Part shown: positions 27,801 through 39,800 of the stretch, piece after piece
Layout of the letters: each line of letters starts with the position of its first letter
Position numbering within the stretch: position 1 is the first letter of the stretch
Assembly: GCF_041296385.1 (NCBI RefSeq)
Contig: NC_091017.1
Span: 45,765,714-45,829,713, forward strand
DNA: 64,000 nt
DNA from: Aphelocoma coerulescens
Lineage: Eukaryota; Chordata; Aves; Passeriformes; Corvidae
Direction of reading: 5' to 3'
Translations under genes and position numbers: made by a program
Notes under the pieces: model-generated
Told to the model about the DNA's origin: nothing
What the model saw: the letters and a program-made list of their open reading frames with translations, nothing else
The model's database searches: none

Positions 27801-30800
27801 GTTACTGTTTAGAAAGTGGAAAGGAAATGATGACACTATGAAGATTTTTTTAATGCTCATTGAGATACAACAGGGAACAGAGAATAATTAACGCCCTAGC
27901 CTTAGCATGCCAAACAGCTACTGACAGTTTTGGGAGAGGTGTTGGGGTGCTAAAGGGGCATGTGGCTACAAAGTAAAACTATCTTTTCTTCGGTGAACAA
28001 CATGGGAGTCCATAAGAGTATTACCTGCTAAGTGTTGAACCCCAGAAACAAGCATTCCTGGCAAGGTGGTTAATGTGCTTGATAAATGCCATTTACCCAA
28101 GCTGTCTCGCTCATCTTTTCAGTAGTACAAGGCAGTTATTTTTCATTTGAAATGTAGAAATAGGGGAAGCTGCAGATCAATACAGCAAACAAGTGTTTAT
28201 TGTTTAGTGATTACCAGTCATCAATGTGTGAATTTATTCAACACAGTATGCTTAAATTTGAAGAAAGAGGTAAAAAACAAATGCTTAAATAAACTGAAAT
28301 AATGACTACAGATCCATCTTCTAGAATAACGCACTAATATTATGAAAGGTTATGTCCAAATTTAGAAAAGCATTAGACTCATCCTGAAAAGTGTTTAAAA
28401 AATGGTTTCTTCAAGATCAGATATTTCACTGTCTCTTCTCAACAGCACTCTGATCAATGTGATAATCCTGTGAGACATTTTCAGTGACCACAATGCCATT
28501 GTGACACAGCTCTGATGATGGCACAAGTTCCCACTCAAGGCCTCTCAGGGATGCTTCTGTACCTGTTTAATTCAGCAGCAGTCTCGGTTCATCTTGGATG
28601 CACAAAAAGTGGCGAGGATCAATCTGTGACCTCACCTGGCATTTCAGATTTTAATCTATTTTTTTTACAGTCTAAATGTTTGCAAAAAGGTTGTGTCAGT
28701 TTGTTCCGTCAAATGATGAATAATGTAGAATTTGAACATAAAAGACAAGGCAGAATTGTCAGTTCTTCAGAAAACTTGTACGCAAACAAGTGAGCATCAC
28801 ATGAACACACTTATCACATTCAGATGGATTTAGTTCAATTTTTATAATAGACTAACTGATGAAAAAAATGTAAATTGGTAAAAACACAGCAAATTCCAAG
28901 ACTATAATGACAGTTCCATTTTTCTTCATATTGCTTCACTCAAGCCTCACCCTCATGTACCAGCTGCTTAAATACAGCATTGCTTGCTTACACAAAACCA
29001 GAACCAGGTAACCAGAGCTGTAGCTTTTGTTAGTCTTGAATAAATGCTCTGATATTTAATGTAGAAAAGATTATATTAGTTCTCTTGACTATTTGTGTTT
29101 ATGTATCTATTACTGCATGCTGCATTTTGCTTCTTATTTCTTTTTCTTGATGTGAGACTTTATTCTGAGAAACCCCTATTAAAATTCTAGCAAAAAAAAA
29201 ATAGTAGTTTAATGTAGGTTCTTAACTGTTTCCATAATGCTCCTCCTTAGGGATGCTACAGCATTTTTAGTTTTTAAGTATTTGTGGTATCTTTCCCTTT
29301 TTATTTCCAAATCATTGAATTCCTGGGATCTTCTATTCAAAAAGATTGGCAGGTAACATTTTTCTGAGGTGATTCTAAATATTTGAAGATATATATGAAG
29401 GATGATTGAAAGCCAGAAAGGAACACTAATTTTTGATCTCCTTATTATTCTAACCCACCAGGAAAATTAGGAGGATTTGCACAAGAAAACAACACTATAG
29501 ATTCTGGAGAACTTGATATAGGCCGAAGAGCAATACAAGAAGTGCCCCCTGGGATTTTTTGGAGATCACAACTCTTCATTGATCAGCCACAATTTCTAAA
29601 ATTCAATATATCCCTTCAGAAAGATGCATTGATTGGAGTATATGGTCGAAAAGGCTTACCACCTTCACACACTCAGGTGAGAACTGCTTGCATTAAAAGT
29701 AGGACACATGATTGAAAACCATGATCTTGTATCTTTTGTATCTTTTTCTCTCTCAGGATTACATTCTTTTCCATTTTGCTGATTTTTATTTTTTTCTATT
29801 TATACTTTATTGGTCTCATGTGATGACCAGAACATTTGTAATACTCTGTTTGTTGGGATCTAGAATGGGGGTAGAGGGTATTCTTATTTAGGAGCTGTTC
29901 TGTTGCCTAATCAATGATGATGCTTCAGACATGGAGTTGTTTCATGCAGAATTTATAGGTACTTTTATTCCTCTGTGGTATATGGACATATCTTTAAAAA
30001 CCTAAGCCAACTAATATAGCATCTTATGGCTACACATAAGGTATGGTTGAGAGTTCCTGCAAACAGCACATTAACCAAATTTCCAAACAAGACAGGCAAA
30101 TGCTGCCATATTTGCAGCTTGGTGTCTCACTAAATAAATACATAAAAGAAAAAATATATAATATGTATCTACAAAGATCCAGTGAACTGGGGTTGTAAAA
30201 GTGACAGTCTTCACTAGGCATCTGGTGTCTGGAAACTTTGTTCTTAAGTGTCTCAGAGGATTTATACTGTTCCACCCCTCAGAAGGTTTCTAATGACACC
30301 TTTTATTGCATATAGTCACACTGCCTAGTAACAAAAATACCACTTTTTATCCATAGTTAGAGAATAATTAAAGTATAAAAGAATGAACTGTCTTCTGGAT
30401 TGGTAGGAGAAACAGAGAATCAGTGCCTGAGATAGTATTTTAGCATCAATTGTATTCATGTTTTATTTTAAAGATATAAGACCCTCCAACATTGGATTTC
30501 TTTCAGTACAATATTTGTCCAAGTGCTGGCTCAGATCCATTTTTCCACCTGAATAGGTATTCTAGTTCATTTTCTTCTACCCCATTTGGAGAAACATCTT
30601 AGTGATTTTTATTTTGAGTGTATGGATTTACCGTGAACACAAATCTAAGTATAGCAACCTAATGTTATAATTGTATCAAAGCTTGATTGATTATATCTGA
30701 TACACAGTTATAACAGCAAATCCATAGCTGCAAAATTCATATATTTTAATTCAGTCCTTTTTTTTTTTTTTAAATTTTGATTTTCATGCTACTGTGCTAT

Positions 30801-33800
30801 TGAAATTATTTTGGTTTTGTTTTTTTTTAATTTTTTAAAAGGCATAACTTTTAAAATATGTACTATATAGAAATATATCTAATTATTACACCTATTCAAC
30901 AGTCACAAACCACAGAGGAAGGGTCAGCAAAGCAGCTGAAGTCATGGAATGTTACATTAACTTTATTTTGTAGTTTAGTTTCCATTAAAGTAGAAACACT
31001 TTACTGAATGCAGAAAGTGCACTCATGTTTACTTAAAAATTTGATCTTCATAATAATGATTAAATGGATTTTCTTCAGACCTTCACATATGAACACCCAC
31101 CCTCAGGCTGACAACAACCACAACAAATTCTAGCATAAAGAAAATTGATTCAGAAAGTTATCAGCCATTGGAGATAGGGGTTTGGAATACAAATGCCATC
31201 TCAATGATAACAATAATAACAGGAGTTAGGGGAATACATGTGTGGCAAGAATGAATAAAACTGAAGAAGCTGATCTGGAGTATGCATTTATATGAGAAGT
31301 TATGCAAGTAAGTACATCTATTAAAAAAATGATCTTTACTTGATTCCTTATCCTGTTGAAAAGTTGAAATAGGAGTGTCCTTTACCCAAAAACACAGAGT
31401 ACTAAATCTGTTTCCCGTCATCTGTGTTACCCAGACTCTGAATTCTTATTGATGTTTAAGTATGATACAAGAGAAAGAATCATATGTGAGTCCTGCTACT
31501 GTATCTTCTGTAGTTTCTGTGATATTTTGGACATACTGTTTCCAGGATATAGGTCAAGTTCTCTTGTCCTATTTTTGCCTGGTATATAATTAGAGTATTG
31601 TTTACAAACCATTGACTGACACTTGATACATTAAAAAATTAGGCAGACTTACTTATCAGTGCCCTAGTGAACTTATAAGGCTGCTAAAGCTTCCCAGGGG
31701 TACAGGTTTATCAAAATGCTTATATGGCCTTGAACCCAATGATGGCCAGTTTAAGTGCCTGAAATAAAGCATGGATGTAATCTCCCAAAAATGCAGTTTC
31801 AGCAAGTGGTTGGGGTTTTATTTGCAACCATGCTCCTTCATGTGGGGAGAAAAAAATGGAGTGAGATACATCTCAATGGTTTAGGCCTTTCTCCAGCGAG
31901 GTCCTAACACAGGACTTCGATGCAGACACAACTTGTCCTGGTAAAATACATATTTAACGGAAATAGCTTATGTAAACAAAATAAGGTATTTTGGCAAAAA
32001 GAACTCTAATGAAATAGAACACTGAGGGGATTACAAGCATAAGTCCATTTATTGCTTTCTTATTCCCCCTAACTCTTATGGCTTGTACTAACAAAAGTAC
32101 CTAACTGGAAGCTGGGTATAGGTAACAGGGACAGACTGACAGCTGATGTTGGGCTTCACTGCATCCTTCCATTAGACAAGGCAGGTCACTCATGTAGCTC
32201 CAAGTGTCGCAGGAACATAGCAGACAAACAAATGAATATCCATGCTGAATTTGATCAAAGGCCTGTCTGTGATAGGGGCATGAGCAGATATGGAGAGATT
32301 AATAAAGCAGCATGATAGTACCATCACTGTTCTTCCCACAATATGCTTTTGGCCTCCAGAGTTTTAAGGCTGAAGGACTTTGCTGAGTCAAAGATGCTCT
32401 CTTTGTATTTTACAACCTTTGATAGATTTTTTTTTCTGGTGAATTTGCATAGTCGCCTTTGAACCTATGGAAGCTTTTAGCATCTGTGGCATTTGCAGCA
32501 AGGCTTAAACTACACATCTCACACTGTACTCTTCAGTGTGTTTTGAGACAGCCTCCCAGTACTTTTGTTTGACACACTGCTGGTAGTGTTTTAGAAGAGG
32601 CAGGGCAGAATTTCTCATGAATTTCTACTCCATGCCACCCTTGAGTCACGGATCTCTAGTGTTACCAGTGAGTTGTGTATTTTCCAGTCTGTTTTGTCAT
32701 TCTTTTTATGATAGCTTTTTCAGTCCTTTGGTCATCCTTTTCTGAATGTTCTCAAGTGTTAATGCAGCCTTTTCAAGGTGTGGAGACCAGAACAGCACAG
32801 AACATAAGAGGTGTTTAACTATGATGGTTTCATTCAATGCTTTAATGATGTCTGCTTTTTTTTTTTTTTTTTTGAGCTCATATTTCCATAATCTGTCTAC
32901 CATAGCTCAAAGATCTCATCCCATAATGACAAAAATTGGCTCAGAGCCCATCTCTGGATGTGTCAAGCTAGGGGTGCTTCATGAGGACTTTTAAAGTAGG
33001 CTCTCACTCATACATATCACTTCATGTCTGTGTCTCTTGAATGCTATCTGCCCTTATCTTCTAGTCACAGAGTGACAAGTGCTAATAACAAAATTTATGC
33101 AGATGAGCAACTGCTCCTTGTTTCTCAAACGTCAGTATTTGAATTTTCAGATCTCACGTTAAATAATAGAGAACTCATTACTTCCTGCACTCTGCCAGCA
33201 TTTGTAAAGTTGCCTTGTCACCTGCCCTCCTCCAGTATTTTTGCTCATATGCCTGTGGTACCCTCCATGTGTAACCACACACCACATTCTTTAGCTCCCT
33301 CCTTATAGCTTCGGTATTTCTACCAATGTCTGCCTTCTCTCCGGTCTCACCTTTTATTGTAATGCAAAACATGCCTTTCACATTTGCCACCTTTTTCTCC
33401 ACTTCTCTCCTGTACCCTTTGCCTGTTTATCCACCTCTTTTTTGTATCCAGTTAAAACCTGACAGCAAGTAAGAGGAACCTGTAGTCAATATCTGTTCCT
33501 GACCGTACAGCGTCTGGTGCCAATTATCCTATCATTGCAGGGGACATAATAAAAGTATGATAGAAATAATTTCGGGAGAGTTCTCAAGAAGTCTTAGTTT
33601 GCACCCTTGTAAGAGGATGAATTGTATATAAACTATTCCTATCAATCGCTTAGATTTCTATCATTAAGCAGTAACAGAATGCAGAAAATATAACTCTTGT
33701 TTTGTCTCATAATCCAAAATAATAGGGATATAACATGTAGGAAATGGTTTGATGTACCATATTCAGGACAGAATTTTTGGTTGCCTTGGTGTATTCTCTT

Positions 33801-36800
33801 TAGGTGACAAAATTAGTCTCAAGCACAGCTACTATTTGTGTGTCACAGACTGATCTGAGATACATAGTTCTCTCTTTCCGGGGAATCATAAATAAATCAA
33901 CCAGAAATAATTGACAGTGGCTGTCCATTCAAAACCCAATCAATGCAAGCCTGAAAGTCTTTGTGACACTTTCTAGAAATGTCAGTTCCATTGCAGCCAG
34001 AGAATCAATATGTTTATTTAAAGAGACTTTTAAGCATAAAATGAGACTTTGGTTTAAAGCAAAACTGTATGGAATGGTAGGGCAAATCATCACATTTAGA
34101 CTCAATGTAAAGGAAATTAATTTATCCTCACAGGAGGAAAATAAAATTGGTATGGTTTTGCTTATGAAGATAATTGTTTTTCCAGTCTGTTTTTGTTACC
34201 ATGTCCTAAATATAAAAAAGCAGTCTTTAAAAGGGTTAAGATCAATTATTGTTTTTTGCTGGGGGACAGAATGAACAGTAAATTCCCTTCTGTATGGCTT
34301 TTTAGAAGTAGTTTAGAATGGTGTTCTGATAACAGCATATGTCCTTATTACATTACAAATACAAAATTGTGAATTGTACCGTGCTTGTCAGCCATTAGTG
34401 GCCAATCAAGTGGTGTAACCACTTGTTCCTGTATCAAAAATACAGTTTTAATCTGAAATTGTCCTTCTACAAAAGTGGTTTCTTACCATATACAAATTAC
34501 AAAGTCACTGTTAATGTCTGTAAATGACCTGTTAAAACTGAGAGCTCCCTGAGCCTTCCCTTTTTAAAAATATTAGTGAAAACCACCAGAGAGGCAGGAG
34601 TAAAAAAAAGCTAGAATTGGTTTTTTTTCTCTTTCTCACAAAATAAGATAAATACTTAATTCTCTGACAAATGAGAGTGTTGAGTAGTTTTGAATAATTG
34701 CTCTCCCAAAATGATCACATTCGTTTTCATGTGGTGCAGCACATACAAAGCTGCTGAGGCACCGGCTTCTGTGCATCCTCATCACATTATGTTCTATTCT
34801 GCTCGTTCCGACGTCGCTGGAAAAGCCTCTCGGGTGTTGATGGAGTTGTATTAACTGTGCATTTCCTTCACATCCTGGCTGGTGGCAAGATGATTCTGAT
34901 TATCGGGGAGGAGCAACCTTACAATGTCAGTGAATTTTGGCCTGCAATTTCAAGAAGAAAACATAAGTACTTAAACCATTGCTCCAGGACAAAGGCTATC
35001 ATGTTTTCTTTTGTCCCAGGAGCAGTTTCTGAAGGTCACAAGTCAGGGTGTAAAACCACTGATTCTCTGGTCCTGGGAACTGTTCTTATCCCAGCTCAGG
35101 TGAATCAGTGGTTTCACATGCTGGCCTTTACTTTAGTAGGCCCTGGATGTAATTTCATTTGAGAAGTCTTCAACATGTGGGAATATTGAAGGTTTATGTA
35201 TTACAGTTCGTACAATAAACGTGTCACAGTAAAAGTGAAGCTCTGAACAGTCTTAGCAGGAAAAGCAGAGACTCTCTACAACAAACAAGAATGCTCTTCA
35301 ATTTTCCTACCTGTTTAATTTTGTTCTATACATGTTGATCTATACATGTTCAACATGCAGAAGACAGTTTTCAAGCCATGAGAACAGACTCCAGATAATG
35401 TAAAATCAGTGCAGGGCCTGGAGCACTTTTAGCCCTCCAGGTGCCATTAACCCTAGTTAAGGTGCATAAACATGCATAACATGCATAAAATCTCATGTTG
35501 TGAGTTTGGTTGTTTTATCAGCTGAGATGATGCTACATTTTCCCAAGCCCTATGATAGTTGTTAAAAATACAATATGTGCTGTCCATTGACCTGAGGTAC
35601 CATGGGGTTTGGTCAGTTTGTCATTTTTGATAGTTGCAATGTTTTCTACTTTCCATCTCATGTTTTGAGCTTCTGTGATGGGAAGTAAAGCTCTTGCTCT
35701 CCTTCCTCCAGAATTCCAGACTACAAAAGGGAGAGTAAGCAGTTAATCCTTCATCTGAAACTAAATGAAGAAAAGTAGATTATTGGTATTGGATATTATT
35801 TTTATTAGCCCATATGTATATAACACAGTTTGAAAGCTAGCTCCCACCTGTAATTCAGGTGCCAGTCTTGACTGCAGACTCATTTCAACCTGCTGTTTTC
35901 TTCCCCCAGTGTATGCAATGAGTTCATTGGCCACTTTACACTGAAAAAGTCATTCTAAGCATGAGAACTAGCTGGTAGTTTTGTTTGAATGCTTAGCAAG
36001 GAGCAAAGAAGCAAGCAAGGTTGGTTTCAGCTCCTGCTTCCCTGCTCCAAAAGGAAAATCTTGGTCTAAATATAAGCATATTGTCAGGGTGGTGCCATGG
36101 TCACCCCGTGACTCATCAAGCTCCCATCTGTTCTTTGTTGCAGTATGACTTTGTGGAGCTCCTGGATGGCAGCCGGCTGATTGCAAGGGAGCAACGCAAC
36201 CTGCTGGAGTCGGAGCGAGCAGGACGGCAGGCGAGGTCTGTCAGTCTCCACGAGGCAGGTTTTATCCAGTATTTGGATTCTGGCATCTGGCACCTGGCCT
36301 TTTATAATGATGGGAAAAATGCAGAGCAGGTGTCTTTTAATACCATAATTATAGGTAAGCATAATCTTTAAAGCTCTTACCAAACACTAGCTTCAGGTCA
36401 GGTTTTTTAGGAACACATGGATAGGTTTCCATAGTTAAATGACCTGACTTTATTTTTTTCCAGGCTTTCAATTTATAGTGTTTCTTTTGCTGCTCAGAAT
36501 AAAACACAGAGTATATATTTTAATTTATTCATCTAAGGCATAAGTGTTTTAATTTCTTGGTCTAAGGCATAAGGGGTGTACCTTCTAGTGAAACAGTGCT
36601 TGAAAGGAGGACACTGTTTTGAAGTATTTATTAAATGGCACAGGGCTAGATTTAAAGTATGGAGCTCATATAGTTTTACCCTTATAATTTTAGCCTTTTT
36701 GTTGGAATATAATGTCCTAAGATGCTGGGGGCATTAGCAGTAGAAAATCACAGCTATTCATGCTCTTCAAACAAAACAAATGTAAACACTTCTCAGAGCG

Positions 36801-39800
36801 AGAACATGCTGTCAGTTAGTAGTGGTTCAAATGATAGGTACTTCATGCAGTGAGCACCTGTGAATTATCCTTCTCTTTTTCCTTTTAGAGTCTGTGGTGG
36901 AATGCCCCCGAAATTGCCATGGTAATGGTGAATGTGTTTCCGGATCCTGCCACTGTTTTCCTGGGTTTCTGGGCCCCGATTGTTCAAGAGGTAAATCATC
37001 CCAATGCTTTTCTCAAGTCAGTTTAAGCGAGCTTGAAGACAAATACATCAGAAAAGCAGCATCTTGGATGTTTTTCTTTATAAAGCTTTGGTGAAGATCT
37101 TTATTTTGATTGTTGTGCTGTGTTCTGTCTCACAGCAGCCTGCCCAGTGCTGTGCAGTGGCAATGGGCAGTACTCCAAAGGACGCTGCCTGTGTTACAGT
37201 GGCTGGAAGGGCACCGAGTGTGACGTGCCTACGAGTCAGTGCATCGATCCCCAGTGTGGGGGACGGGGCATTTGCATCATGGGCTCTTGTGCCTGCAACT
37301 CTGGGTACAAAGGAGAAAACTGTGAAGAAGGTAAATGCGTAAATATTTACTCCAGCACCAGCTGTTGTTGGTCAGGTTTACAGCTGGCACATCCAGCTCT
37401 ATGAATTTTTCTAGATCTTATGCACTAACCCCGTCTCTTCAAAAATCATTTTAGAATACTACAAATCAAGTTTTGGAATCACTAGTATCATTGAATTCTA
37501 CAGAATTATTGTACTCTATGTATTCTCAAGTAAGCAGTGGGAAAATTCAAAGTAATGTGCATGTAATGTTTTTGGTTGCCAGCATACTTGGGTTTTGTCT
37601 GGCTGAAGTCAGCTAAGAAGAAAGCACATAAAACACATATGTAGGAATTCTTACTGAATTTTCCCAGTACAGAGCAAATCATTAATTTACTACATTTGTT
37701 AGTAGTCTTTTCCACAGACCAGATTGTGGAAAATGCTGATTCCAATGCATCAGAGGGAAAAATGATGTATCATTCTTGTATTCCAGAGATGTGCATAATA
37801 ATATTCATTCTGGTGTACTGCAAAATGTGGTTCATTTTCCATTCTATTTTTTTAGGGAGTAAAAACTGCTATTTTCTTCCTCAATCAAATTGATTTTATT
37901 GATCTCCACATACAAAGTAATGCAATTAAGTCTCTGGAATTAAATTTTCAGACCATTGACCCTACAAGTGTAACATTTTATTGAGTCAAATTGCTAAATT
38001 AAATCTCATCATCTAAAGCACAAGTGAATTAAGACAAATAGACAGTATGTCACTTGTTCATTTCTGGAACAAGCTGAGGGTCCTATATAGCTGTCAAAAC
38101 TATACAGCAGTGGATTGGGTCAGTTACACCAGGGAATAGTGCTGCAGAGAATGCAGCACTTGTTACACTATGATTAGGCAGAGTCAAGATTGGTTGCCCA
38201 AGACCCAAAGCCAATCTTGCTGTAATTCAGAAAAATAACCAAACTTTGAAAGATTCTCCATTAACTCAGTGGTAATCTGTAGTTGTCTAGGTGTCGGTTA
38301 TGTGCATGCACAAATTTCACAGTATCAGAAAGTGATGTGAAAGGAAGGTGTTTTTAAAAGGAAAATTGCAGCTATGCAAGAAGTGATGACAAAGAATGAT
38401 TTACCTTGTAGCCAGAGAAGGGAGGCACAAAATATCTTAGTCCACTCTGTCTTTTCCTCATTCATTGCAATGAAAGGAACATGGACTTCTCAGCTTCAGC
38501 TTACTAATGTTTACTTTCAAGATGAGTGCAGTGCTGCCTATTTCATAAGGTCTTGAAATGTGAATTAAGCCCAAATATGCTGTTAGCACTTTTGGGTTGA
38601 TGACTCATCACTATGGGTTGATGACTGTTGTTAGGATTGACAGGTTTAAGCTGATCTTTCTCGTCTCCCTGCAGCGGATTGCTTGGACCCAGCCTGCTCC
38701 AGCCACGGTGTGTGCATCCACGGGGAGTGCCACTGCAACCCAGGCTGGGGTGGCAACAACTGTGAAATCCTGAAGACAATGTGCTCTGACCAGTGCTCTG
38801 GTCATGGCACCTACCTTCAAGAGAGTGGTAGCTGCACCTGTGACCCCAACTGGACAGGTCCAGATTGCTCCAATGGTAAGAGTTAAAAGCACTAGCATTT
38901 TATAAAATGTTGATGTCTTGAATAGCAGCATTTTAATGGCATTATTGTGTTAGGACCTGACCTGCTGAACTGATTGATGTCTTTGAGTTGACTTCAGCAT
39001 GAACTGTAAATTGATTCAAAGGTTCAAAACAATTGATGAGTTTGAAGGATTTGAAAATCAATACATTTGTTTGTGTCTTTTAGCTGCCTTCATCGAGTAA
39101 CTTCAGGTATTTCACATGCAAGTTCTGAATGTTCTTTGCATGATATGTGGTTATTTTTCTAATACATCTATTTAGAAACTTAAAACTACACTAGTGAAAC
39201 CAGGGATGATCACATTTTAAGAATCTCTCCAGCTAATCGGAGGTATTTTTCTTGAAAAACAGCATTCAAGTTTGAAGGCAAAGGGAATGCAAGAATGAAT
39301 CTTAAACAGCTTTTGAGGCAGGGTACAGGCTGCCAGAGTGGAAGGAGTTGATAAGAGTGAAGAAGCAGAGGAATTTCTTGAAATACGGAACTGAGCTTAT
39401 TAAAACCATAGTCTGAGCTTAGAAACAAAAGAAGAAAACTAGAGGTACTAGCAGAAAGAGCAGAATCTAAATATTTATAAAGTATGACAGCAGCTTTTTG
39501 ACAAATATGAGTTTTTAGAATATTGTTTGGTAGCCACATATCAAAAAAGAAATCTTGTTTAACTGTGAGACATGTATTTGTCTAAAGCAGTTCATCTAAG
39601 AACTCAGACGTTTTGTTAATGAAAACTGAACACATGGGCTAGCTGGTTTTATGCCAGCTTATGAATAAATATAACATTTTCATGAGGAACCGTCTTTTTA
39701 AAACAAATGTACTTCCTGACCAGGATCTGTGGTACTCCATAATGATTTATGCATACGAGAGTGATAGAGTTCCAAACATGCAAGAAAAAGTGACAAAGAG

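Larger units (their letters stand above)
29677..36143. other. TENM3: TENM3 intron, 6.5 kb
   Basis: Donor gtgaga, acceptor tttgttgcag. It contains an old CR1-like fragment (about 32690-32850), a T run (32856-32873) and a small CpG cluster (about 34800-34835). Open frames at 33024-33308, 33963-34274 and 34857-35162 show no recognisable domains or splice-supported structure. Confidence 0.8.

Noticed and set aside
36021..36371. 116-codon + frame starting at an ATG before the linker exon
   Set aside because: Its first part is intronic and precedes a clear acceptor; only 36144-36354 is coding.
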